Source: Brugia malayi
Taxonomy: Eukaryota > Nematoda > Chromadorea > Rhabditida > Onchocercidae
DNA length: 64,000 nt
NCBI RefSeq assembly: GCF_000002995.4
Contig: NW_025062478.1
Span: 13,403,245-13,467,244 of the forward strand
Direction: 5' to 3'
The position numbers were made by a program, and so were the translations under genes. Positions within the stretch are counted from its first letter, which is position 1. Each line of letters opens with the position of its first letter. A model generated the notes under the pieces. That model saw only the letters and a list, made by a program, of their open reading frames with translations. It had not been told where the DNA came from and ran no database searches. Of the stretch, positions 32,419 to 45,927 are shown in pieces.

Positions 32419-32868
32419 ATCAATGTATTTATATTTAAGCAAATCATGTTAATCATTTATTGTAAGTTTTATTGCAATTCAAATTCTTTAATGACTCATA
32501 GATGGTAATGTGTTAACAAATTCCCATGCTAATCTGTCATATTATCTAATGCACATCTTTCCAATCCTTTGTTTGTTATCTAATTCCGTTTACAAAAACT
32601 ATCTTTCCCATAGCCTTCCTCCTTCCATTGTATCAATCGCTTTATCTCTCCACCCTCAAATCATGCTATATAAGGGCAATTACCACTCAACCGAAGCTTT
32701 GTTCCAGAAGTCTCCCCGTTGCTTAGCTCATCCTCCTCACTAAATTGTCAAACTACTGATTGCTTGTTTGGTTTAATTACCCAAGATAAAGCACTCGACT
32801 CAATTGTGCAAGTAAACCAACCCAATTCAATCCATTCACAACACCAATCCAATCCAACATTCACAACA
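32341..32868 (+). repeat. 3' LTR of Pao element 2
   Basis: 528 bp, preceded by a CGGGAG tract as in element 1. It differs from the 5' LTR at several positions. Confidence 0.92.
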
Positions 32869-32873
32869 GTTAT
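32869..32873. repeat. Target-site duplication of Pao element 2, right copy
   Basis: GTTAT, matching 26036-26040. The hydrolase pseudogene resumes immediately. Confidence 0.9.
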
Positions 32874-33400
32874 TGGTTGTTCAGGTGCTGATTATACTGA
32901 TTACACGATGAGTGATTGGCAAAAAAATTGTGTTAGAGTAACTCGTAACGGCAAGCAAATAATTATAGGTTCAAGCATGAGACGGTGCCTGATGTTGCTC
33001 ACTGCTCTCCAACTTTCAGAAAGAATTGCAGCACTAATTGGTGTATCGTCTGCTTCTGACTTTACTGAAGATTTAATATTCTATCAGTTATCCGAAAGCA
33101 AAAAGAAGAATTAGATTCTAAAGGAGTAATAGATTTTACTTCTGAGCATTAAATATACAAAATAACTAAAAGCTTGGTATAGAAGATGAAGATGGCAAAA
33201 AAAGCTTCTTTTAAATAAAGAGACCATAGATATATAAACTGCCCTGTGCGTTTATTGACGATAATGCTATATTCCTTACCAACTTCGTTAAATTTAGTCA
33301 AGAAGTTGAGGTGCATCTGATGAAGACAGTAGGTTGAGAACATAACAATCGGTTCATTGGAATTTTTACTTCGGATGATTTGCAAGGCAACATTTCATTT
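32874..33400 (+). pseudogene. Alpha/beta hydrolase pseudogene copy B, 3' part
   Basis: Continues the gene broken at 26040, with GADYTDYTMSDWQKN, IIIGSSMRRCLMLL and RIAALIGVSSASDFTEDL, then the stop at 33112-33114 and frameshifted remnants. It matches copy A almost base for base to about 33400. The nucleophile elbow again lacks its last glycine. Confidence 0.75.
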
Positions 33401-33645
33401 GGGAGAGCGACCAGAACCGAACTAGACGCACTCAGTGCGCTGATGCCCTACCAATTGAGCCACACCCACTCGATATATTCAGAGAGCCTTTTCAGGCTAT
33501 GTAATTGCACATTAGTTTGGTATTCATTCATCGTAATGCAGGGAGGATTTTTTTGGGAAGAGCGAGCAGAACCAAACTAGCCGCACTCAGTACCATAAGC
33601 CGACGCTCTACCAACTGAGCTACACCAACCAAAGTGATGTGTCTC
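33401..33645 (-). repeat. tRNA-like SINE cluster (copy B)
   Basis: Minus strand: TGTAGCTCAGTTGGTAGAGC near 33624 with a B-box-like GGCTAGTTTGGTTC (33582), and GTGTGGCTCAATTGGTAGGG near 33466 with CTAGTTCGGTTCTGG (33423-33409). Copy A has three B-box elements; here the middle spacer has collapsed so that the third and second units are fused. It shares the insertion point with copy A. Confidence 0.65.
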
Positions 33646-33660
33646 TCATACATAAATACA

Positions 33661-34321
33661 AAAAGAAAGCAGCAAAAAAAGTCAGTGGATTACATAAGCA
33701 ATTGACTATTGACTCCTTTACTTCAGACTGTGTTGTTCCCCTGATAAAACAGTTGCAGAAGCAATTTCATTATTGAAAAAGCTTCTGGTATTCCTGTGGT
33801 TGATCAATGCAAGTTAGTCAGAGTTTTAAGTAACAGAGATATAAGGTTTATTGATGGTTAAAAAAATCAGAAAAAAGTATAAAAGTCCCCGAGGTAATGA
33901 CAAAAGAGAAGTTAGTTACAATACGGGAGCGCTTCAGCAATGAAACTATTGCATGAGAATAGAATAGAAAAGCTTTTGGTCATAGATGAAAACTCCTACT
34001 CTATAGATTTGATCACAGTTAGACATTAAGAAATACAATAGATACTCTAATTCATGTAATGATACTTAAGGGCGGCTCAGAGTTGCCGCTGCAGTTGGTA
34101 CTGGTAAAAAGGATGGTATAGAAAGATGTGAAACTATGGTCAGAGAAGAGATTGACGTAATTAATGTTGATGCAGGAGTTGATGCAATGAAGATTAGAAT
34201 AGAACCTAGATCAACTTGCACAACCAAAGTAGTGAGTGTAGGTGTGCCACAATTTTCTGCAATTCAAAACGTTGCAAAAATATGTAAAGCAAGAAAAGTA
34301 AGATTGACTGTCAAATTTTAA
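33661..34321 (+). pseudogene. guaB: Wolbachia-type guaB (IMP dehydrogenase) fragment
   Basis: Across several frameshifts the plus strand gives the CBS-domain text AEAISLLKKASGIPVVDQ and LSNRDIRFIDG, then VPEVMTKEKLVTI, KLLHENRIEKLLVIDE, and VAAAVGTGKKDGIERCETMV. The final open piece contains the active-site-type loop RSTCTTKVVSVGVPQFSAI, which corresponds to GSICTTRxVxGxGVPQ of IMPDH and retains the catalytic cysteine. The enzyme oxidises IMP to XMP in guanine synthesis. The amino-terminal barrel and the end of the protein are missing, and the DxAHG segment is deleted. It follows the SINE at a junction (33660) that copy A lacks. Confidence 0.8.
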
Positions 34322-35477
34322 TTTAATTAAGTGTAAAAACTATTAAAAAAATAGCAATTCATATTAAAAAAATAGAAAATTAGAAACTAATTTAATATTT
34401 TATATGCATAGTGCGGGAACTGGTCACATACATTGTGGTCATTTGACGTCATAAATAATAAAATAGACATCAATAATTTGGTTTTGAACAATATTTCGAT
34501 AGCAAAATTAATTAAATTTTTAATTTATCACGGTTTTAAATCATTTCTTACAATTGAAACTAAGTTTTATTTCAATGAAAATCCCACAATTTGTAAGAGT
34601 TTTTGCATATTGAACTAGGAAAAAAGTCCTAATATCATCAAATTTTATTTTAATTGAAATCAAAACTATTAAAAAATAGTAATTCATTCAAAAAGATATC
34701 TGCTTTCAGCTTAATTGAATAATTTTTATGCATTGCATGGGTACTGGTCACGTACATTGTGGTCATTTGACCAGCATAAATAATGAAATAAACATTGATA
34801 ATTGAGTTTTTTATAAATATTTGACAAGTGAAATTAATAAAATTTTTAATTTGTCCTATATTTAATTCATTTCTGCAGCTAAAATTAATTTTTATTTCAA
34901 ATTTAAATATCAAATTTTCTGAAAATTCATTAATTTACTAGAATTTTGTATATTAATCTACAAAAAAAAAAAAAAAAAAAAATGGTAGTAAATATCAAAA
35001 ACTAGTTTTAAAAAAAATGTTAGAATATTGAAAAATATCAGTTCATTAAAAAAAAAATGGTTATTTTGAACTTAATTGATTAATTTGTGTGCATTGCATA
35101 GGTACTGATCGCATACATTGTGATCATTTGAACAGCAAAAATAATAAAATCAAGTCTAGAAATTGAGTTCTGAATGATATTTTAGGAGCAAAATTAATTA
35201 AACTTTAAATTTGCCACTGTTCTAAATAATTCTTGCAATTGAAATTAATTTTTATTTCAAATTTAAATAACACATTTACAAAAATCCCATAATTTATACG
35301 GGTATTTGCATATAAAACTAGGTAAGAAGTTCTACTATTATCAAAATTTAATTTCAAAGGATGTTAAAACTATTAAAAAATATCATTTAATAAAAAAAAA
35401 AAAATGATTATTATATACGCATAGTGCGGGAACTGGTCACATACATAGTGGTCATTTGACATCTTAAATAGTAAAAT

Positions 35478-35526
35478 AATGCTTAGGCTTAGGCTTAGGG
35501 TATACTTAGGCTTAGGCTTAAGCATT
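35478..35526 (+). repeat. 49-bp interstitial telomere motif, copy 3
   Basis: Identical to the copy at 4263 (TATAC spacer), with intact 8-bp inverted ends. Confidence 0.95.
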
Positions 35527-37544
35527 ATTTCAAATCTAAAAATCAATTTTGGTGAAAATTTTATAATTTGCAACAGTTTTTGTATATTAAACGAGGAAAT
35601 AATTTCTAGTTTTATCAATTTTGATTTTAATTAAATGTTAAAATATCGAAAATCATCAATTAATTAAAAAAAATGGATATTTTGAACTAAATTGATTAAT
35701 TTGTGTGCATTGCATAGGTACTGGTCACACACATTGTGGTCATTTGATCAGCATAAATAATTAAATAGACATCAATAATTTGGTTTTGAACAATATTTCG
35801 GTAGCAAAATTAATTAAATTTTTAATTTATCACGGTTTTAAATCATTTCTTACAATTGAAACTAAGTTTTATTTCAATGAAAATCCCACAATTTGTAAGA
35901 GTTTTTGCATATTGAACTAGGAAAAAAGTCCTACTATCATCAAATTTTATTTTAATTGAAATCAAAACTATTAAAAAATAGTAATTCATTCAAAAAGATA
36001 TTTGCTTTCAGCTTAATTGAATAATTTTTATGCATTGCATGGGTACTGGTCACGTACATTGTGGTCATTTGACCAGCATAAATAATGAAATAAACATTGA
36101 TAATTGAGTTTTTTATAAATATTTGACAAGTGAAATTAATAAAATTTTTAATTTGTCCTATATTTAATTCATTTCTGCAGCTAAAATTAATTTTTATTTC
36201 AAATTTAAATATCAAATTTTCTGAAAATTCATTAATTTACTAGAATTTTGTATATTAATCTACAAAAAAAAAAAAAAAAAAAAAATGGTAGTAAATATCA
36301 AAAACTAGTTTTAAAAAAATGTTAGAATATTGAAAAATATCAGTTCATTAAAAAAAAAATGGTTATTTTGAACTTAATTGATTAATTTGTGTGCATTGCA
36401 TAGGTACTGGTCGCATACATTGTGGTCATTTGACCAGCATAAATATTTAAATAAACTTTTATAATTAAGTTTTAATCAATATTTGATTAGCAAAACGAAT
36501 TCAATTTTAAATTAGTGACGGTTTTAATTCATTCTCACAATTATAATAAATTTTTGTTTCAAATATGAAATTTAGATTTTGTGAAAATTCATTAATTTAT
36601 TAGAATTTTGCATATTAATCTACAAAATAAATTTTAGCAATATCAAAAAGTAATTTTAATTAAATTACAAAATATTGAAAAATTTCAATTCCTTAAAACA
36701 AATAGATATTTTGAACTTAATTGATTAATTTACATGCATTGCATGGATACTGGTCACATACATTGTGGTCGTTTGACCAGCAAAAATAATAAAATCAAGT
36801 TTAGAAATTGAGTTTTGATTAAAATTTCAGTTGCGAAAATAATAAAATTTTTAATTAGTCATCGATCTAATTCATTTTTGCATTTAATGCTAATTTTTAA
36901 TTCAAATTTAAAATTGATTTTTGCGAAAATTCTATAATTTGTAAGAATTTTTGCGTAATAAACTGGGAAAAAACCCTGCTATTATCAACTTTAATCTTAA
37001 TTAAATGTTAAAATATTAAATAATATCAAATCATTAAAATGTTAAAATATTAAATAATATCAAATCATCAAAAACTAATTTTAATTAAATTTAAAGTATT
37101 AAAAAATCTCAAATCATTAAAGAAATAGATATTTTGTACTTAATTGATTGAATTTTATGCGTTGCAAGGTACTGGTCACACACAGCGTGGTCATTTGACA
37201 AGCAAAAATAATAAAATAAACTTTAGAAATTAAGTTTTAATCAATATTTTATTAGCAAAATTAATTAAATTTTTAATTTTTCACGATTTTAATTCATTCT
37301 TACGATTAAAATTAATTTATATTTCAAATTTAAATAATACATTTATAAAAATCCCATAATTTGTACGGGTGTTTTGCATACTAAACTAGGTAAGAAGTCC
37401 TACTATTATCAAAATTTAATTTCAAAGGATGTTAAAAGTATTAAAAAATATCATTTAATAAAAAAAAAAATTGATTATTACATACGCATAGTGCGGGAAC
37501 TGGTCACATACACTGTTGTCATTTGACATCTTAAATAATAAAAT

Positions 37545-37593
37545 AATGCTTAGGCTTAGGCTTAGGGTATACTTAGGCTTAGGCTTAAGCATT
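37545..37593 (+). repeat. 49-bp interstitial telomere motif, copy 4
   Basis: TATAC-spacer version. It is followed by the same AATCTAAAAATCAATTTTGG text as copies 2 and 3. Confidence 0.95.
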
Positions 37594-39312
37594 ATTTCAA
37601 ATCTAAAAATCAATTTTGGTGAAAATTTTATAATTTGCAAGAGTTTTTGTATATTAAACGGGAAAATAATTTCTAGTTTTCTCAATTTTCATTTTAATTA
37701 AATGTTGAAACTATTAAAAAATATCAATTCATTAAAAAAAGTTAGATATTTTGAACTTAATTGATTAATTTATAAGCGTTGCATAGATACTGGTCACACA
37801 CATTGTGGTCATTTGATCAGCATAAATAATTAAATTAACTTTAAGAATTGAGTTTTGATTAAAGTTTCACTTGTGAAAATAATAAAATTTTTAATTAGTC
37901 ATAGATCTAATTCATTTTTACAATTAATGCTAATTTTAATTCAAATTTAAAATTGATTTTTATGAAAATTCAATAATTTGTCAACTTAATTGATTTATTT
38001 GTGTGCATTGCATAGGTACTGGTCGCATACATAGTGGTCATTTGACCAGCAAAAATAATATTATCAAGTTTAGAAATTAAGTTTTAATCGATATTTGAAT
38101 AGCAAAACTAATTAAATTTTTAATTTTTAACGGTTTTAATTCATTCTCACAATTATAATTCATTTTTATTTCAAATTTAAAATTTAAATTTTATGAAAAT
38201 TCATTAATTTACTAGAATTTTGCATATTAATCTACAAAATAAATTGTGGTAAATATCAAAAGCTAGTTTTAAATAAATGTTAAAATTTTGAAAAATTTTA
38301 ATTAATTAAAAAAAAAAAAATGGATATTTTGAACTTAATTGATTAATTTGTGTGCATTGCATAGGTACTGGTCGCATACATAGTGGTCATTTGACCAGCA
38401 AAAATAATAAAATCAAGTTTAGAAATTATTTAAATTTTTAATTTTTCACGATTTTAATTCATTCTTACAATTAAAATTAATTTATATTTCGAATTTAAAT
38501 AACACATTTATAAAAATCCCATAATTTGTACGGGTATTTGCATACTAAACTGGGTAAGAAGTCCTACTATTCTCAAAATTTAATTTCAAATGATATTAAA
38601 AGTATTAAAAAAAATCATTTAATAAAAAAAACCAAAATTCGAAAGATTTATGTTATTCAGCTATTACTTTATTTATTTTTTTGACTTAACAAAGTTTAAT
38701 TGCAATATTTTAAGTTGAAATTTTGTGAAATTTATTAATATTGCTATATCAAATAAAAAGAGAAACAGAAACAGAAAAATTAATACAAAATAATAAACTA
38801 TGGAAATAATTCAAAGAATACTAATACTTCATTAATTAAATTAGAATTAAATTGGTATAAATACAAATTATGAAATGGAAATTAGGATAGAATGTTGCAA
38901 TTATTTTTCAAAAAATAATAAAATTAAAAAAAAAAAATGCAATATTAAATACATTGTGTGATTGATTCAATGGAAAAACTAATTGTATGTCAAGTGTAAC
39001 TAAAAAATTCTCATAATTTAAATTTAATTAATTTATACAGAAAGTTATTGATAAGAAGTTGAATTGAATTAATTGATTGAATTTTATGCGTTGCATAGGT
39101 ACCGGTAACACAAATCGTGGACATTTGACCAGCAATAATAATAAAATAAACTTTAAATATTAATTAAATTTTAGAAATTTAATTAAATGTTAAAAAATTA
39201 AGAAATATCAAATCATTAAAAAAATAGATCATTTTGAACTTAATTAATTTATAAGCGTTGAATAGTATTGGTCACATACATCGTGGTCATTTGACATTTT
39301 AAATAATACAAA

Positions 39313-39361
39313 AATGCTTAGGCTTAGGCTTAGGGTGTACTTAGGCTTAGGCTTAAGCATT
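39313..39361 (+). repeat. 49-bp interstitial telomere motif, copy 5 (unit 1)
   Basis: TGTAC-spacer version, followed by AATCTAAAATTTGATTTTGG. Confidence 0.95.
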
Positions 39362-42300
39362 ATTTCAAATCTAAAATTTGATTTTGGTGAAAATTTTATA
39401 ATTTCCAAGAGTTTTTGTATATTATACGGGAAAATAATTTCTAGTTTTCTCAATTTTGATTTTAATTAAATGTTAAAACTATTAAAAAATATCAATTCGT
39501 TAAAAAAAATTAGTTATTTTGAACTTAGTTATTTAATTTTATGCGTTGCATACGTAATAAGAGAATAAACTTTAATAACTAAGTTTTTTTTTTAATATTT
39601 GAGAGGTGAAATTAATAAGATTTTTAATTTGTCGTAGATTTAATTCATTTCTGCAGCTAAAATTAGTTTTTGTTTGAAATTTTAAGATCGAATTTTATGA
39701 AAATTTTATGATTTGCAATGAATCAAAGCCTTTTTTGTATATTAGACTACGAAATAATTTCTAGTAATATCAAATTTTGCTTTAATTAAATGTTAAAACT
39801 GTTAAAAAAATATATATTCATTAAAAAAAGTCAGATATTTCGAGCTTAATTGATCAATTTATATGCATTGCATAGGTACTGGTTATTTACGACTGGTCAT
39901 TTGATCGGCATAAATAATTAAATAATCATTCAAAATTAGGTTTTAAACAATGTTTAATTTGCAAAATTATTTAAATTTTTAACTTGCCACTGTTCTAACT
40001 CATTCTTACAATTGAAATTAATTTTTATTTCAAATCTAAATATCAAATTTTATGAAAATTCAATAATTTGTTAGGGTTTTGTATACTAAACTACAAAATA
40101 AATGCCGGAATTGTCAAAATTTAATTTAATTAAATGTTAGAATATTGAAAAATATCAATTCATTAAAAAAAAATTAGATAATTTGAACTTAATTGATTAA
40201 TTTTTATTCATTTCATGGATACTGGTCATTTACGGTTGGTCATTTGGTCAGCATAAATAATTGAAGTTTAAAGTTTTGATTGAAATTTCACTTGTTAAAA
40301 TAATAAAATTTTTAATTAGTCATAGAACTAACTCATTTTTACAATTAATGCTAATTTTCAATTCAAATTTAAAATTGATTTTTGTGAAAATCCTATAATT
40401 TGTAAGGTTTTTTGCGTAATAAACTGGGAAATGTTAGGGTTTTGTATATTAAACTATAAAATAAATGCCGAAATTGTCAAAATTTAATTTAATTAAATGT
40501 TAGAATATTGAAAAATATCAATTCATAAAAAAAAAATTAGATAGTTGGAACTTAATTGATTATTTTTTATTCATTTCATGGATACTGGTCATTTGGTCAG
40601 CATAAATAATAAAATAATCATTCAAAATTATGCTTTAAACAATGTATTATTTGCAAAATTATTTAAATTTTTAACTTGCCACTGTTCTAATTCATTCTTA
40701 CAATTGAAATTAATTTTTATTTCAAATCTAAATATCAAATTTTATGAAAATTCAATAATTTGTTAGGTTTTTGTATACTAAACTATAAAATAAATATAAA
40801 ACTAAACTATAAAATAAATATAAAACTACTAAACTATAAAATAAACTATAAAATAAATTGTCAAAATTTAATTTAATTAAATGTTAGAATATCAATTCAT
40901 AAAAAAAAATTAGATAATTTGAACTTAATTGATCAATTTATATGCATTGCATAGGTACTGGTTATTTACGACTGGTCATTTGATCGGCATAAATAATTAA
41001 ATAATCATTCAAAATTAGGTTTTAAACAATGTTTAATTTGCAAAATTATTTAAATTTTTAACTTGCCACTGTTCTAACTCATTCTTACAATTGAAATTAA
41101 TTTTTACTTCAAATCTAAATATCAAATTTTATGAATATTCAATAATTTGTTAGGGTTTTGTATATTAAACTATAAAATAAATTCTAGCAATATCAAATTT
41201 TACTTTAATTAAATGTTAAAACTGTTAAAAAAAATATATATTCATTAAAAAAAGTTAGATATTTCGAGCATAATTGATCAATTTATATGCATTGCATAGG
41301 TACTGGTCATCTACGGTTGCTCATTTGATCAGCATAAATAACTAAATAAACTTTAATAATTAAGTTTCAATCAATATTCGACTAGCGGGATTGATTAAAT
41401 TTTTAATTTATCAGGGTTTTAATTCATTCTTACAATTGAAGTTAATTTTTATTTCAAATTTAAGTGTCAAATTTTATGAAAATTCATTAATTTACTAGAA
41501 TTTTGCATATTAATCTACAAAATAAATTGTGGTAAATATCAAAAGCTAGTTTTAAATAAATGTTAAAATTTTGAAAAATTTTAATTAATTAAAAAAAAAA
41601 AATGGATATTTTGAACTTAATTGATTAATTTGTGTGCATTGCATAGGTACTGGTCGCATACATAGTGGTCATTTGACCAGCAAAAATAATAAAATCAAGT
41701 TTAGAAATTATTTAAATTTTTAATTTTTCACGATTTTAATTCATTCTTACAATTAAAATTAATTTATATTTCGAATTTAAATAACACATTTATAAAAATC
41801 CCATAATTTGTACGGGTATTTGCATACTAAACTGGGTAAGAAGTCCTACTATTCTCAAAATTTAATTTCAAATGATATTAAAAGTATTAAAAAAAATCAT
41901 TTAATAAAAAAAACCAAAATTCGAAAGATTTATGTTATTCAGCTATTACTTTATTTATTTTTTTGACTTAACAAAGTTTAATTGCAATATTTTAAGTTGA
42001 AATTTTGTGAAATTTATTAATATTGCTATATCAAATAAAAAGAGAAACAGAAACAGAAAAATTAATACAAAATAATAAACTATGGAAATAATTCAAAGAA
42101 TACTAATACTTCATTAATTAAATTAGAATTAAATTGGTATAAATACAAATTATGAAATGGAAATTAGGATAGAATGTTGCAATTATTTTTCAAAAAATAA
42201 TAAAATTAAAAAAAAAAAATGCAATATTAAATACATTGTGTGATTGATTCAATGGAAAAACTAATTGTATGTCAAGTGTAACTAAAAAATTCTCATAATT

Positions 42301-42594
42301 TAAATTTAATTAATTTATACAGAAAGTTATTGATAAGAAGTTGAATTGAATTAATTGATTGAATTTTATGCGTTGCATAGGTACCGGTAACACAAATCGT
42401 GGACATTTGACCAGCAATAATAATAAAATAAACTTTAAATATTAATTAAATTTTAGAAATTTAATTAAATGTTAAAAAATTAAGAAATATCAAATCATTA
42501 AAAAAATAGATCATTTTGAACTTAATTAATTTATAAGCGTTGAATAGTATTGGTCACATACATCGTGGTCATTTGACATTTTAAATAATACAAA

Positions 42595-42643
42595 AATGCT
42601 TAGGCTTAGGCTTAGGGTGTACTTAGGCTTAGGCTTAAGCATT
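42595..42643 (+). repeat. 49-bp interstitial telomere motif, copy 6 (unit 2)
   Basis: Identical to copy 5 and 3282 bp further on. Confidence 0.95.
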
Positions 42644-45600
42644 ATTTCAAATCTAAAATTTGATTTTGGTGAAAATTTTATAATTTCCAAGAGTTTTTGT
42701 ATATTATACGGGAAAATAATTTCTAGTTTTCTCAATTTTGATTTTAATTAAATGTTAAAACTATTAAAAAATATCAATTCGTTAAAAAAAATTAGTTATT
42801 TTGAACTTAGTTATTTAATTTTATGCGTTGCATACGTAATAAGAGAATAAACTTTAATAACTAAGTTTTTTTTTTAATATTTGAGAGGTGAAATTAATAA
42901 GATTTTTAATTTGTCGTAGATTTAATTCATTTCTGCAGCTAAAATTAGTTTTTGTTTGAAATTTTAAGATCGAATTTTATGAAAATTTTATGATTTGCAA
43001 TGAATCAAAGCCTTTTTTGTATATTAGACTACGAAATAATTTCTAGTAATATCAAATTTTGCTTTAATTAAATGTTAAAACTGTTAAAAAAATATATATT
43101 CATTAAAAAAAGTCAGATATTTCGAGCTTAATTGATCAATTTATATGCATTGCATAGGTACTGGTTATTTACGACTGGTCATTTGATCGGCATAAATAAT
43201 TAAATAATCATTCAAAATTAGGTTTTAAACAATGTTTAATTTGCAAAATTATTTAAATTTTTAACTTGCCACTGTTCTAACTCATTCTTACAATTGAAAT
43301 TAATTTTTATTTCAAATCTAAATATCAAATTTTATGAAAATTCAATAATTTGTTAGGGTTTTGTATACTAAACTACAAAATAAATGCCGGAATTGTCAAA
43401 ATTTAATTTAATTAAATGTTAGAATATTGAAAAATATCAATTCATTAAAAAAAAATTAGATAATTTGAACTTAATTGATTAATTTTTATTCATTTCATGG
43501 ATACTGGTCATTTACGGTTGGTCATTTGGTCAGCATAAATAATTGAAGTTTAAAGTTTTGATTGAAATTTCACTTGTTAAAATAATAAAATTTTTAATTA
43601 GTCATAGAACTAACTCATTTTTACAATTAATGCTAATTTTCAATTCAAATTTAAAATTGATTTTTGTGAAAATCCTATAATTTGTAAGGTTTTTTGCGTA
43701 ATAAACTGGGAAATGTTAGGGTTTTGTATATTAAACTATAAAATAAATGCCGAAATTGTCAAAATTTAATTTAATTAAATGTTAGAATATTGAAAAATAT
43801 CAATTCATAAAAAAAAAAATTAGATAGTTGGAACTTAATTGATTATTTTTTATTCATTTCATGGATACTGGTCATTTGGTCAGCATAAATAATAAAATAA
43901 TCATTCAAAATTATGCTTTAAACAATGTATTATTTGCAAAATTATTTAAATTTTTAACTTGCCACTGTTCTAATTCATTCTTACAATTGAAATTAATTTT
44001 TATTTCAAATCTAAATATCAAATTTTATGAAAATTCAATAATTTGTTAGGTTTTTGTATACTAAACTATAAAATAAATATAAAACTAAACTATAAAATAA
44101 ATATAAAACTACTAAACTATAAAATAAACTATAAAATAAATTGTCAAAATTTAATTTAATTAAATGTTAGAATATCAATTCATAAAAAAAAATTAGATAA
44201 TTTGAACTTAATTGATCAATTTATATGCATTGCATAGGTACTGGTTATTTACGACTGGTCATTTGATCGGCATAAATAATTAAATAATCATTCAAAATTA
44301 GGTTTTAAACAATGTTTAATTTGCAAAATTATTTAAATTTTTAACTTGCCACTGTTCTAACTCATTCTTACAATTGAAATTAATTTTTACTTCAAATCTA
44401 AATATCAAATTTTATGAATATTCAATAATTTGTTAGGGTTTTGTATATTAAACTATAAAATAAATTCTAGCAATATCAAATTTTACTTTAATTAAATGTT
44501 AAAACTGTTAAAAAAAATATATATTCATTAAAAAAAGTTAGATATTTCGAGCATAATTGATCAATTTATATGCATTGCATAGGTACTGGTCATCTACGGT
44601 TGCTCATTTGATCAGCATAAATAACTAAATAAACTTTAATAATTAAGTTTCAATCAATATTCGACTAGCGGGATTGATTAAATTTTTAATTTATCAGGGT
44701 TTTAATTCATTCTTACAATTGAAGTTAATTTTTATTTCAAATTTAAGTGTCAAATTTTATGAAAATTCATTAATTTACTAGAATTTTGCATATTAATCTA
44801 CAAAATAAATTGTGGTAAATATCAAAAGCTAGTTTTAAATAAATGTTAAAATTTTGAAAAATTTTAATTAATTAAAAAAAAAAAAATGGATATTTTGAAC
44901 TTAATTGATTAATTTGTGTGCATTGCATAGGTACTGGTCGCATACATAGTGGTCATTTGACCAGCAAAAATAATAAAATCAAGTTTAGAAATTATTTAAA
45001 TTTTTAATTTTTCACGATTTTAATTCATTCTTACAATTAAAATTAATTTATATTTCGAATTTAAATAACACATTTATAAAAATCCCATAATTTGTACGGG
45101 TATTTGCATACTAAACTGGGTAAGAAGTCCTACTATTCTCAAAATTTAATTTCAAATGATATTAAAAGTATTAAAAAAAATCATTTAATAAAAAAAACCA
45201 AAATTCGAAAGATTTATGTTATTCAGCTATTACTTTATTTATTTTTTTGACTTAACAAAGTTTAATTGCAATATTTTAAGTTGAAATTTTGTGAAATTTA
45301 TTAATATTGCTATATCAAATAAAAAGAGAAACAGAAACAGAAAAATTAATACAAAATAATAAACTATGGAAATAATTCAAAGAATACTAATACTTCATTA
45401 ATTAAATTAGAATTAAATTGGTATAAATACAAATTATGAAATGGAAATTAGGATAGAATGTTGCAATTATTTTTCAAAAAATAATAAAATTAAAAAAAAA
45501 AAATGCAATATTAAATACATTGTGTGATTGATTCAATGGAAAAACTAATTGTATGTCAAGTGTAACTAAAAAATTCTCATAATTTAAATTTAATTAATTT

Positions 45601-45878
45601 ATACAGAAAGTTATTGATAAGAAGTTGAATTGAATTAATTGATTGAATTTTATGCGTTGCATAGGTACCGGTAACACAAATCGTGGACATTTGACCAGCA
45701 ATAATAATAAAATAAACTTTAAATATTAATTAAATTTTAGAAATTTAATTAAATGTTAAAAAATTAAGAAATATCAAATCATTAAAAAAATAGATCATTT
45801 TGAACTTAATTAATTTATAAGCGTTGAATAGTATTGGTCACATACATCGTGGTCATTTGACATTTTAAATAATACAAA

Positions 45879-45927
45879 AATGCTTAGGCTTAGGCTTAGG
45901 GTGTACTTAGGCTTAGGCTTAAGCATT
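45879..45927 (+). repeat. 49-bp interstitial telomere motif, copy 7 (unit 3)
   Basis: Identical to copies 5 and 6, in the same place within the unit. Confidence 0.95.

Larger units (their letters stand above)
26041..32868 (+). mobile_element. Bel/Pao LTR retrotransposon 2, complete but with inactivating stops
   Basis: The 6828-bp element is on the plus strand, flanked by GTTAT duplications and inserted in the hydrolase pseudogene of insert copy B. The LTRs (534 and 528 bp) differ by several substitutions, a 4-bp indel and small changes near their 3' ends, so it is older than element 1. The primer-binding site is the same as in element 1. Its gag-pol reading frame is collinear with element 1 but has three stops. 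It carries an extra env-like tail before the 3' LTR. Its insertion postdates the transfer and decay of the bacterial gene. Confidence 0.95.
34322..38185. repeat. Subtelomeric satellite, right block
   Basis: Same monomer family as 1765-5480. Cores lie near 34404, 34728, 35090, 35418, 35706, 36033, 36395, 36735, 37160, 37485, 37782 and 38005. 34428-35100 is repeated as 35730-36405, and 35100-35720 matches 3880-4510, so the block is a reshuffled duplicate of the left block. A-runs of about 20 lie at 34963-34982 and 36264-36285. Confidence 0.9.

Noticed and set aside
32719..33114. 131-codon frame joining LTR sequence with hydrolase sequence
   Set aside because: The frame crosses the Pao element 2 LTR boundary and its target duplication. 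It is a chance fusion, not a gene.
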